From assembly GCA_044353165.1 (NCBI GenBank), contig JBILCM010000001.1:51644-115643 (forward strand): DNA of 64,000 nt. The letters are read 5' to 3'. Below are positions 37,120-47,236 of this stretch, one piece after another (within the stretch, counting starts at the first letter, position 1; each line of letters starts with the position of its first letter). Both the position numbers and the translations under genes were made by a program. A model generated the notes under the pieces. It saw only the letters and a program-made list of their open reading frames with translations, was not told the origin of the DNA and did no database searches. This DNA comes from JBILCM01 sp044353165. GTDB taxonomy: Bacteria > Bacillota > Bacilli > Paenibacillales > YIM-B00363.

Positions 37120-38856
37120 ATGAAATTGAATTTGCGCAGCTTACTCTTGATGGTTTTGTGTTTGGTAATGATAATAACGGCCGTCGCATGCGGCAAAGCC
37201 ACGGATGAGTCAACGGAATCTGAACCTGCCGAAAGCACGGTTGCATTAGATCCGAATGCTGAGCCTGCACAAGATGCATTCGGGAAATACGACCCGCCGA
37301 TTGAAGTGACAACCATTCATACCAACAATTCTTCTCCGCAAGGATTTTGGTTTAAGGATGGTGACACCATCGACAACAACATCTACACTCGCACCTATGA
37401 AGAAACGCTTGGCATCAAGTACAAGTTCTTATGGACAAGTCCGAGTGATCAAGCCAAAACAAAGTTGAATCTTACCATCGCCTCAGGCGACCTCCCAGAT
37501 GTGATGTCTGTGGATATGGAGAACTTTGAAAAACTGCATCAAGCTGGATTAATTGAAGATATCACGCAACCGCTGCAAGATTACGCAACCAAATACACAA
37601 AAAGCTTCATGTCCGGCGAACTCGCGATTATGTTGGAACCCGTAACGAAGAACGGCCGCATCTATGGCATTCCTAACGGATTCTCCTATAAGGATAACGG
37701 CGATATGCTATGGATCCGTGCGGATTGGCTTCGTAACGTTGGTTTGGAAGCGCCTACAACACTTGCAGAACTTGAGAAAGTCATGGATGCATTCGTGAAT
37801 CAAGACCCCGACAAGAACGGGAAGAAAGATTCCTACGCCATCGCGTTGGGCGGAGCTAACGGTGCAGGCATTGGGAATGCCTACTACAACATGTTCCATG
37901 TGTATCCGAATCTTTGGTTAAAGAACACCAAAGGCGAGCTGGAGCACGGCATGTATGGAGCCGAGCAACGCGTAAAAATGACCGCAGCGCTCAACAAACT
38001 TAAAGAATATTACAACAATGGTTACTTGAACAAAGATTTCTACACCTTCGATGACAATCAAGTGCAACAACAATTGTTCACCGATAAGGCAGGTCTTGTG
38101 TTCGGTGGGCTGTGGGATGCTTGGTGGCCGCTCGTCCAACATCTCGATGTCAACAAGAATGCCGAATGGATTCCGATTCCGATCCCTACCTCAGATGACA
38201 AACCTGCAAAAACGGGTGTGAACGCTGTATCGGTCAACAACGTGCTCGTCGTGAAGAAAGGTTTTGCCCACCCCGAAGCCATCGTCAAAATGACCAACTT
38301 GTATCATGATCTCAACAATAATCCTGAGACGATTCAAATCGAAAAATACGGCATCGACCCAGCAGACAGCAATCAAATTTTTAACTACTATCCAATGCAT
38401 GTTTATGATCCTAGCTTCAATTTCACCGGTTATACACAGATTATCCAAGCGCTCGAATCCGGAGACGGCAGCAAACTTAGCCCCGCCTATAAGTTGTTCT
38501 ATGATCAAGTGCTGGATTATGAAAAGAACAAGACGCCAGGAAGCTTCCCATCCTACAAATCGTATACAAAACACGGCAGTATGGGCGTAGTCGATACGTA
38601 CATCAAGGAAAAGCGAATCCAGATGAACGAATATACGGCAGCACCTACCACGACGATGGTCGAGAATGGAGCCACGATTCGCACACAATTCGAAGAAACC
38701 TTCTTGACGGTTGTCACAGGTCAAGGAAACGCTACGCTCGACAGTTTCTTAGAGACGTATGATTCGTTATTGGGCGTCCAAGCCACCAAAGAAGTGAATG
38801 ATTGGTTCGTGGCCAAAGGTAAAAACAGTATTCAAGATTGGTTCGAAAGCGAATAA
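37120..38856 (+). CDS. Extracellular sugar-binding lipoprotein, LplA type
   Basis: 578 residues with lipobox AVAC (Cys24). The body shows LWIRADWLRNVGL and GLVFGGLWDAWWPLVQHL, as in the LplA-type protein at 8457-10211. The start ATG 37120 has AGGGGG upstream. It imports the operon's substrate together with the two permeases downstream. Confidence 0.93.
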   Translation: MKLNLRSLLLMVLCLVMIITAVACGKATDESTESEPAESTVALDPNAEPAQDAFGKYDPPIEVTTIHTNNSSPQGFWFKDGDTIDNNIYTRTYEETLGIKYKFLWTSPSDQAKTKLNLTIASGDLPDVMSVDMENFEKLHQAGLIEDITQPLQDYATKYTKSFMSGELAIMLEPVTKNGRIYGIPNGFSYKDNGDMLWIRADWLRNVGLEAPTTLAELEKVMDAFVNQDPDKNGKKDSYAIALGGANGAGIGNAYYNMFHVYPNLWLKNTKGELEHGMYGAEQRVKMTAALNKLKEYYNNGYLNKDFYTFDDNQVQQQLFTDKAGLVFGGLWDAWWPLVQHLDVNKNAEWIPIPIPTSDDKPAKTGVNAVSVNNVLVVKKGFAHPEAIVKMTNLYHDLNNNPETIQIEKYGIDPADSNQIFNYYPMHVYDPSFNFTGYTQIIQALESGDGSKLSPAYKLFYDQVLDYEKNKTPGSFPSYKSYTKHGSMGVVDTYIKEKRIQMNEYTAAPTTTMVENGATIRTQFEETFLTVVTGQGNATLDSFLETYDSLLGVQATKEVNDWFVAKGKNSIQDWFESE

Positions 38857-38867
38857 ACGTGAATTTT

Positions 38868-38911
38868 GGGGAGTGTCGTAGTTCTCGACATGCGAGTGTG
38901 CGGCACTCCCC
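38868..38911 (+). promoter_or_regulatory. Intergenic hairpin after the binding-protein gene
   Basis: 11-bp stem GGGGAGTGTCG / CGGCACTCCCC (one G-U pair) with a 22-nt loop, directly after the binding-protein stop. No T-run follows. The position matches that of the hairpin at 8409-8431 in the other LplA-type operon, which fits a role in raising binding-protein mRNA levels. Confidence 0.6.
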
Positions 38912-38942
38912 CTAATCTTGAAATGAAACGGGGGTTGATCAG

Positions 38943-39773
38943 ATGGATACGTTCCGATTCACAGCGCAAGACAAACAATTTTACGACGAGTTCGGATATT
39001 GGATCAGTCCCACTATATTCTCGGACAAACAAGTTGAAAAGCTGCGCATCGCGCACGAACGCATGTGGTCCCGTGATTATGACGGGGATGGTTTTCCTTT
39101 GACAGATTGGGTATCGAATGGTGAATCGACACAGTTGCGTAAAATCGATAATGCCTGGTGGATCAATGATGCTGTGTACGAAGCCGTAACTTCGCCTTTA
39201 TTGGGACAGTATGCGGCAGCCTTGATGGGAACCGATGAAGTACGATTATGGTACGATCAGGTAATTTACAAACCAGGAACGCAAGGTCAATCGTCCACAA
39301 GGTCTGGCAATGTTGGTTGGCATCAAGATTATGTATATTGGCAATGTACCAACAACACCCATCTGGTGACAGCATGGATTGCGTTACAAGACACGGATGA
39401 ATCCAACGGCGCGATGGTTGCGATCCCCGGCTCGCACAAGTGGGAACTCAGTCCATCCAGTGAAGGATTTTTCAACACAGATGTAGAGAAACAGAAAGAG
39501 CAAATCAGAGCACAGAACAAAACGTGGGAAGAAGTACCGCTGATTTTGAAATCGGGTCAAGTCAGCTTCCATCACGCCTTTACGTATCATGGTTCAGGGC
39601 CGAATCGTTCGGACCACCCTCGCTTGTCGGTGGTCGCGCATCTGATGCCGGAAGGAACCGCTTATCAAAACCGCGGACACCATGTAGACAATATCCGTCT
39701 GTTAGGACCTAGGCCCAAAGAAGGCCAACGATTTGACAATGCTTATTTCCCGCTAGTGTATCGAAAACAGTGA
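38943..39773 (+). CDS. Phytanoyl-CoA dioxygenase-family Fe(II)/2-oxoglutarate oxygenase
   Basis: 276-residue double-stranded beta-helix oxygenase. Iron ligands H127 and D129 (GWHQDYVYW) and H216 (TYHGSGPNRS), plus the 2-oxoglutarate Arg R227 (HPRLSV), are all present. It lies between the binding protein and the permeases of a sugar operon, an unusual position. It could hydroxylate or oxidatively demethylate the substrate (inference). Confidence 0.9.
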   Translation: MDTFRFTAQDKQFYDEFGYWISPTIFSDKQVEKLRIAHERMWSRDYDGDGFPLTDWVSNGESTQLRKIDNAWWINDAVYEAVTSPLLGQYAAALMGTDEVRLWYDQVIYKPGTQGQSSTRSGNVGWHQDYVYWQCTNNTHLVTAWIALQDTDESNGAMVAIPGSHKWELSPSSEGFFNTDVEKQKEQIRAQNKTWEEVPLILKSGQVSFHHAFTYHGSGPNRSDHPRLSVVAHLMPEGTAYQNRGHHVDNIRLLGPRPKEGQRFDNAYFPLVYRKQ

Positions 39774-39813
39774 ACGTAGTATTACTGCGTTCAAGCCAGA
39801 AGGGTGTGCGTGC

Positions 39814-40713
39814 ATGAATTCCATATCTCGATGGAAACGAGAAATCCCGTTATACCTCATGATTGCTCCTCCATTGGCCATCTTATTGATTTATAGTTAC
39901 GGACCCATGTTCGGATTGGTCATGGTGTTTCAGAAGTTCATCCCTGCTTTTGGCTTCTTGGGCTCGGAATGGGTCGGCCTGAAAAATTTTGAACGCATAT
40001 TTATGATGCCCAATATGGATCGTATCATCTGGAATACGTTCTACATCGCTGTACTCAAAATCATCACCCAGACGTTCGCGGCAATTGTGATCGCCATTCT
40101 GCTCAATGAGATTCGTCAGCGACAATTCAAGAAAGTCGTACAAACCTCTATTTACTTCCCATATTTTTTGTCCTGGGTTATTCTGGGAGGCATTCTACGG
40201 GACATCCTAGCCCGTGACGGGTTTTTGAACATTATGCTCGGCAAATTCGGTGTAGACCCGATTTTGTTCCTAGGAAAAGCCGAGCTTTTTCCATATTTGC
40301 TCGTGTTTTCTGAATTGTGGCAAGTGACAGGGTTTTGGACGATCGTCTATTTGGCGGCGATTGCCAACGTAAATCCGAACCTTTATGAGGCTGCCTCTAT
40401 CGATGGTGCGAGTCGCCTCAAACAAACATGGCATGTGACACTTCCTGGTATGAGTATGACGATCGCTTTAACGGTCATTCTCAGCATCGGATATATTCTC
40501 AACGCTGGATTCGAACAAATTCTGATGTTGTACAGTCCTGTCACGTATTCTACAGGGGATGTCATTGATACTTGGGTGTACCGAGAAGGTTTGGTCAATG
40601 CACAGTATTCACTGTCTGCCGCCGTCGGACTGTTACGCTCAGTTGTCTCTTTCTTGTTGATTGTTGTTTCTTATTACATTGCCTATAAGAAAACAGATTA
40701 TCGTGTATTCTGA
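39814..40713 (+). CDS. Sugar ABC transporter permease, LplB type
   Basis: 299-residue CUT1 permease with six spans. The EAA loop is EAASIDGASRLKQTWHVTLPG, and it ends IAYKKTDYRVF. Paired with the next gene; no ATPase gene is present in the operon. Confidence 0.93.
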   Translation: MNSISRWKREIPLYLMIAPPLAILLIYSYGPMFGLVMVFQKFIPAFGFLGSEWVGLKNFERIFMMPNMDRIIWNTFYIAVLKIITQTFAAIVIAILLNEIRQRQFKKVVQTSIYFPYFLSWVILGGILRDILARDGFLNIMLGKFGVDPILFLGKAELFPYLLVFSELWQVTGFWTIVYLAAIANVNPNLYEAASIDGASRLKQTWHVTLPGMSMTIALTVILSIGYILNAGFEQILMLYSPVTYSTGDVIDTWVYREGLVNAQYSLSAAVGLLRSVVSFLLIVVSYYIAYKKTDYRVF

Positions 40714-40738
40714 TTGCGAAGAACGAGGAGGGTGAACC

Positions 40739-41620
40739 ATGGTTGATCGTTCTTTAGGCAGGCGAGTTTTTCTCTCGTTGAACGGTTTGTTCTTTATTCT
40801 ATATGCCTTGTTGTGCCTGTTTCCGATTATTCATATTTTGTCGATCTCATTAAGCTCAAGCGGTGCAGTCATTGCAGGTCAAGTCGGGTTTTGGCCCGTT
40901 GATTTTACGACGAAATCTTACGATTTTATATTAGGGAACACGGTGTTCTGGCAAGGGTTTATGGTATCGCTCCAACGCATATTAATCGGAGTTCCTTTCG
41001 CCTTGGCGATCACCATCTTGGCTGCTTATCCATTGTCCAAAAATACGAGAGACTTCCGCCCTCGCACGATCTTTGTATGGCTGTTTCTTTTCTCCAGTCT
41101 GTTTAGCGGAGGAATGGTCCCAACGTATATGATCGTGAGGAATACGGGACTGATTGACACGATTTGGGCGCTCATCCTTCCTTCCGCCATTGCTGTTTTT
41201 AACATTCTGTTGTTGATGAATTTCTTCCGCAGTATTCCCAAGGAGATTGAGGAGTCCGCGTTTATCGACGGAGCCAGCCATTGGCAATTATTATTGAAAA
41301 TTTATTTGCCGTTATCGTTACCGGCGCTTGCGGTGCTCACCGTATTTTCTTTTGTCGGACATTGGAATTCGTGGTTTGATGGCTTGATTTATATGATGGA
41401 TTCCAAAAATTATCCTTTGCAGACGTATCTACAATCGATTCTAGTCAATCCCAATGCCAAATTAACGACGCGTGCCAATGCCGAATTGATGATGTTAATC
41501 TCAGACCGAACGCTCAAGGCAGCGCAAGTTTTTGTAGCTACGCTTCCCGTTCTGTTGGTATATCCATTCCTGCAACGTTATTTTATTGGCGGCATTATGC
41601 TAGGCAGTGTGAAAGAGTAA
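40739..41620 (+). CDS. Sugar ABC transporter permease, YtcP type
   Basis: 293-residue CUT1 permease. The EAA loop is EIEESAFIDGASHWQLLLKI, and the C-terminus is GGIMLGSVKE. The start ATG 40739 has GGAGGGTGAACC upstream. It forms the import pore with the LplB-type partner 25 nt upstream. Confidence 0.93.
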   Translation: MVDRSLGRRVFLSLNGLFFILYALLCLFPIIHILSISLSSSGAVIAGQVGFWPVDFTTKSYDFILGNTVFWQGFMVSLQRILIGVPFALAITILAAYPLSKNTRDFRPRTIFVWLFLFSSLFSGGMVPTYMIVRNTGLIDTIWALILPSAIAVFNILLLMNFFRSIPKEIEESAFIDGASHWQLLLKIYLPLSLPALAVLTVFSFVGHWNSWFDGLIYMMDSKNYPLQTYLQSILVNPNAKLTTRANAELMMLISDRTLKAAQVFVATLPVLLVYPFLQRYFIGGIMLGSVKE

Positions 41621-41652
41621 TTGAATGAATGATGAATTGAGGATCTTCTTCT

Positions 41653-42444
41653 ATGCGTTCCCTACATGACAATGACACGTTGCAACTGTCGTTACACTTT
41701 CATGTCGACTCAATCTTATGTCGGGGTACGTTACACCTCCCCCACGTCGTCACGGATCAGCGCGTTCCTGGCATCTTGATCATTCCTGGTTTTGCCGACA
41801 CCGCCGTAGGGCCTCATAATTTTCATGTGCAGATTGCGCGTAAATTACAACAGCTGGGGTGTGCTGTCCTGCGCTTTGATTACCGAGGTCAAGGCGAAAG
41901 CGAAGGGGATTTCATCGACTTTACGATTGCATCAGGCTTTGCCGATGTGGAGCATGCATGGCAGCGATTGTGCCAGTTTCCGTTCATTGATCAGGCTCGC
42001 ATGGGTGTGGTCGGTTACAGTCTGGGCGGTCTGTATGCGGTTGAATTGGCAGCGAAGCAACCTTCGATACGCGGCGTGGGATTGCTCGCTCCTGTAGCGC
42101 ATCCAGAACGTGTGTTTCGTTCTTTCTTTACTGACGAACAGCTCTTAGAGGCGGACCGGCAAGGCTGGATCGATTGGTTGGGGTGGCCCGTCGGGGCTCC
42201 CTTCATCCAGGGACTTTCAACGATACAGCCTTTGCCATCCATGAGGACGCTTCATGCTCCGGTCCATATTTTCCATGGCACGTATGACCGTGAAGTTCCC
42301 CCAGATCAAGCGATCGCATACGAACAAGCCGGCGCAAAAATCTCTTGGATCGAAGCAGGTGATCATGGTTTTACGTCTGTGGCGCAAAATCAACGTATCA
42401 TTGAACAACTGTCTACTTGGTTAGCGCAGCAAGTGAGTACGTAA
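41653..42444 (+). CDS. Alpha/beta hydrolase (serine esterase-like)
   Basis: 263 residues. The nucleophile elbow is GYSLGG, the acid is in HGTYDREVP, and the His is in GDHGFTS. The oxyanion region is IIPGFADTAVGPHNFH. It is the last gene of the operon, 32 nt after the permease, so it may remove an acyl or ester group from the imported sugar (inference). Confidence 0.88.
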   Translation: MRSLHDNDTLQLSLHFHVDSILCRGTLHLPHVVTDQRVPGILIIPGFADTAVGPHNFHVQIARKLQQLGCAVLRFDYRGQGESEGDFIDFTIASGFADVEHAWQRLCQFPFIDQARMGVVGYSLGGLYAVELAAKQPSIRGVGLLAPVAHPERVFRSFFTDEQLLEADRQGWIDWLGWPVGAPFIQGLSTIQPLPSMRTLHAPVHIFHGTYDREVPPDQAIAYEQAGAKISWIEAGDHGFTSVAQNQRIIEQLSTWLAQQVST

Positions 42445-42531
42445 ACACTGAAAAAAACCGCCCCACACATCGGCCGCTTCAGGAATTTACCTTAGCCGAG
42501 TTGCATTGGACGGGGGAATCATAGGCGATCT

Positions 42532-42897
42532 TTAAATTAAAAAGAATGGCAGCGCGAACAACAGCGTAATTAATGCCAAGTCCAGTGCGAAGGCGCCAGC
42601 GAAAGCACCCGGACCCGGGCCATATCCGGGGTATCCCAATCCTAGTGGTGGGTACACTTTCGTCTTTGCTCTGGGATCTTTCCCTTTTCTTTGAATACCT
42701 GCCAATTGTTTCTTGGCTTTCACTGCACTAACTGACAACGTGCCGGGTCCTTGCACACTTTCAGACAAATATAACTTACCACCGTCCACACCTGATAAAT
42801 AGCCATAATAATGTGTGCCATTATTGAGTACGACACAGACCGGTCGACCGATATGCGGCGCGCATGATTCCGCACACACCGGTTGAATCACTTCCAT
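42532..42897 (-). CDS. Small membrane-anchored protein with Sm-like N-terminus
   Basis: 121 residues from ATG 42897 (GAGGGGTGG 5 nt upstream). Not recognised as a named family. Residues about 14-50 (GRPVCVVLNNGTHYYGYLSG) have the pattern of a short Sm/LSM strand pair. Basic residues follow, then a Gly/Pro/Tyr-rich stretch (PPLGLGYPGYGPGPG) and one C-terminal hydrophobic span (ALDLALITLLFALPFFLI). Cysteines cluster at the N-terminus. Location may be the membrane or the spore surface; this is a guess. Confidence 0.7.
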   Translation of the reverse strand: MEVIQPVCAESCAPHIGRPVCVVLNNGTHYYGYLSGVDGGKLYLSESVQGPGTLSVSAVKAKKQLAGIQRKGKDPRAKTKVYPPLGLGYPGYGPGPGAFAGAFALDLALITLLFALPFFLI

Positions 42898-42995
42898 ACT
42901 ACCACCCCTCATTTCCTGTCGTTAAGGCAGTATATGATGAAGGCGATGTATTGGTTTGTGCGAATGCACAGATGGGGTAGGATGCACCATCGTAA

Positions 42996-43604
42996 CTACT
43001 CTTGTATAGGAAATCTACCCTCAAATACCGTATCGATGAGCGGGTATCGGGCGGACGGCTTCTCACGCTCCTGGAACTCTGGATCGAGCATGGCAACATC
43101 ACCGCGGTATCCAATTGCAATAACAATGAGCGGTTCGTAATTATTCGGAATACCGAGCGCTTCCCTTGCTTTGTCTTGCATAAAACCCGCCATCGCATGT
43201 GTGATCAATCCTTGCCGTGTCGCCTCCAATGCGAGATATGCCCATGCCGCGCCCGTATCGAAGGCATACGTGCGATTCAGTTTACCGCTCGCTGCATTCA
43301 TCCGTTGTCCCGCTACAAGCACCAGCACCGGTGCGCGTTCACACCACTGACGATTCTTCTCGTGAATGAACGAATGGAACGTAAGCCGATCCTCTTCACG
43401 CTTAGCAACAATAAATCGCCACGGTTGCACATTGCTCGCGGATGGCGCGTAACGCGCCGCTTCGAACAGACTGGTCAGCAATTCATCCGACACCGCCCGC
43501 TCAGCGAAGGCGCGAGGTGACCAACGGTTTAGAATGAGGGGTTCAATGTCCTTACTTACACTTCGGATCGCTTGCACTTCAGGGGTAACTTCATGTGTTG
43601 ACAT
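42996..43604 (-). CDS. Nitroreductase-family FMN oxidoreductase
   Basis: 202 residues. The FMN-binding N-terminus is NRWSPRAFAER, with APSASNVQPWRFIV, and the C-terminal region is ALGIPNNYEPLIVIAIGY. It belongs to a different subgroup from the nitroreductase at 14818-15444. It lies 27 nt downstream of the AraC-type regulator, which may control it. Confidence 0.9.
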   Translation of the reverse strand: MSTHEVTPEVQAIRSVSKDIEPLILNRWSPRAFAERAVSDELLTSLFEAARYAPSASNVQPWRFIVAKREEDRLTFHSFIHEKNRQWCERAPVLVLVAGQRMNAASGKLNRTYAFDTGAAWAYLALEATRQGLITHAMAGFMQDKAREALGIPNNYEPLIVIAIGYRGDVAMLDPEFQEREKPSARYPLIDTVFEGRFPIQE

Positions 43605-43631
43605 AATACGATCGACTCCTCTTTGTAAAAT

Positions 43632-44480
43632 TTAGTTGTTCTGCTGTGACTTGCGTACTTGGGAAGGCGGGAATCCCTTGAACTTGCGAAACACCCGGTC
43701 AAAATAATTAATATTGCCAAACCCGGTCTGCTCCGCGATCTCCGTAATCGATGCGGTGGACCGCAACAACAACCGCTCCGCTTCTTCGACACGGATATGT
43801 TGCAAGTACTCCACGAACGTCCGCCCGGTTGCTTTCTTAAAACATTTGCAAAAATGATACTCGCTAAAATTGACCCCCCCCGCTGCTTCTTTCACCGAGA
43901 TCGGTTCCGCATAATGCATCTGCAAATGTTCAATCAACGGTTTAAACCGTTCCGCCAATTGGATGCTGGCATGCCATTCCCGGGTTGGCACGATCGCGTG
44001 CGAGCGTTTTAACTGTGCATATGCAAGGAGCAAGTAAGCCTTCACCGCCTGCTCGAACGCTTCCTCTTTGCGCGCGAACTCTGTCATAATCCCCTCGATG
44101 GCTTGCAACAAAGCGCCATGAATCGGATGATTCGCCGAGATCCATGTTTGGAATGGCACGCCCTCCGTAATCGTTCCCCAGAACGATGGGTGAAACACAA
44201 TGGCCACATATTCGCCAGCACCGGTCGTGTCGGATGTGCCTGTATGCAATTGTCCGCTATCGACAAAAAGAATTTCACCCGGTTGCATCGCGAAAGCTTG
44301 TCCATTCACCAGGAATGTCGCTTTCCCCCGCCGAAAATAAATGAGTTCGTAATGCTCATGCCAATGCAAACGCATCACATTCCCATTCAAGCCGTGGAAA
44401 GTATTGTGAAATACATTAATCGGGAACTTGGCTGCATCGATCAGTCGAGTCTGTTCATACAATTGTTCCGGATGCATCAT
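43632..44480 (-). CDS. AraC-family transcriptional regulator
   Basis: 282 residues. An N-terminal cupin ligand-binding domain (HWHEHYELIYFRRGKATFLV) is followed by two C-terminal helix-turn-helix motifs (VNFSEYHFCKCFKKATG and TGFGNINYFDRVFRKFKG). ATG 44480 has GGGGGGATATTGT upstream. It is divergent from the Gfo/Idh/MocA gene at 44607 and upstream of the nitroreductase, so either could be its target. Confidence 0.92.
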   Translation of the reverse strand: MMHPEQLYEQTRLIDAAKFPINVFHNTFHGLNGNVMRLHWHEHYELIYFRRGKATFLVNGQAFAMQPGEILFVDSGQLHTGTSDTTGAGEYVAIVFHPSFWGTITEGVPFQTWISANHPIHGALLQAIEGIMTEFARKEEAFEQAVKAYLLLAYAQLKRSHAIVPTREWHASIQLAERFKPLIEHLQMHYAEPISVKEAAGGVNFSEYHFCKCFKKATGRTFVEYLQHIRVEEAERLLLRSTASITEIAEQTGFGNINYFDRVFRKFKGFPPSQVRKSQQNN

Positions 44481-44606
44481 ACAATATCCCCCCTCGATAA
44501 CAAGATCAACCGCAAGATCAGATAAAAAAATCGCAAAATGAAATAGAGAAGCTCAATCTTGAAACCCTTATAGTATAAATTAAGAATAGCATATTGGAGG
44601 GGTATC

Positions 44607-45641
44607 ATGAAACCGTTTCGCGTGATTGTAGCCGGTTGTGGCGGAATGTCGAAAGTGTGGACCGATTTTGCGAGTGAACGAACAGATGTGGAAATTGTCG
44701 CACTCGTGGATATTCGAGAGGAGAGCGCTATAGCCGTTGCACAGCGATATCAATTGGATGTACCTACATTCACTGATATTGAGACTGCGCTGCGTGAGGT
44801 GCCCTCTGCGAATGTCGTGTTCGATGTCACGATTCCGGAGAGCCGTTATGAGATTGTGACTGCGGCCATGCGCGCGGGTTGCCACGTATTTGCGGAGAAG
44901 CCGATGGCTGTAGACCTCGAGGAAGCAAGGTCCATGGTTCGGTTGGCTGAACAACATGGCGTTTCTTATGCCGTGATGCAAAATCGTCGTTACATGCCCA
45001 CCATCCGCGCAGTACGTAGCGGACTTGCTTCCGGGTTGATTGGACGTGTTGGGGAAATGCATGCTGATTTTTATATCGGGGCGCATTTTGGCGGGTTCCG
45101 TGATGTGATGGATCATCCGTTAATACTAGATATGGCCATACATACCTTCGATCAAGCGCGTTTTATGATTGGCGCGGACCCTGTATCGGTGTATTGCCAC
45201 GAATTCAACCCGCCAGGATCATGGTACCAAGGGAACGCCTCTGCCATCTGTATCTATGAGATGAGCGACGGCTCTGTCTTCACCTACCGCGGATCGTGGT
45301 GTTCCGAAGGTATGAATACGCCTTGGGAAGCGAACTGGCGGATCATCGGTGAGCGCGGTACAATGGTGTGGAAAGATGGCGAGTGGCCGACGTGCGAGTG
45401 TATCGATGAGAGCCAACCTTTGAAATTCATGCATGCGTATAAGCATGTTACCGTCCCGGAAGCTAGTGACGTGGTGCGTGATGGTCATATGGGATGCCTC
45501 GATGAAATGTTTGCCGCGATCGTCGCAGGACGCAAGGCAGAGACCGATGCGCGCGATAACATCCAAAGCATTGCTATGGTGCTTTGCGCCATTGAGAGCG
45601 CTCGCACCGGACGCAAGATCGCCATTAACGCGTTGGCATAA
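44607..45641 (+). CDS. Gfo/Idh/MocA-family dehydrogenase
   Basis: 344 residues. The Rossmann loop is VAGCGGMSKVW, and the catalytic-side motif is FAEKPMAVD. The C-terminal substrate domain includes HPLILDMAIHTFDQAR. The start has GGAGGGGTATC upstream. It is divergent from the AraC-type regulator, which probably controls it. Sugar specificity is unknown. Confidence 0.92.
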   Translation: MKPFRVIVAGCGGMSKVWTDFASERTDVEIVALVDIREESAIAVAQRYQLDVPTFTDIETALREVPSANVVFDVTIPESRYEIVTAAMRAGCHVFAEKPMAVDLEEARSMVRLAEQHGVSYAVMQNRRYMPTIRAVRSGLASGLIGRVGEMHADFYIGAHFGGFRDVMDHPLILDMAIHTFDQARFMIGADPVSVYCHEFNPPGSWYQGNASAICIYEMSDGSVFTYRGSWCSEGMNTPWEANWRIIGERGTMVWKDGEWPTCECIDESQPLKFMHAYKHVTVPEASDVVRDGHMGCLDEMFAAIVAGRKAETDARDNIQSIAMVLCAIESARTGRKIAINALA

Positions 45642-45673
45642 GCGCGTGGGTCCGTATGTTCAAATTTTGATGA

Positions 45674-47227
<1,554 letters not shown>

Positions 47228-47236
47228 CACCTGCCT

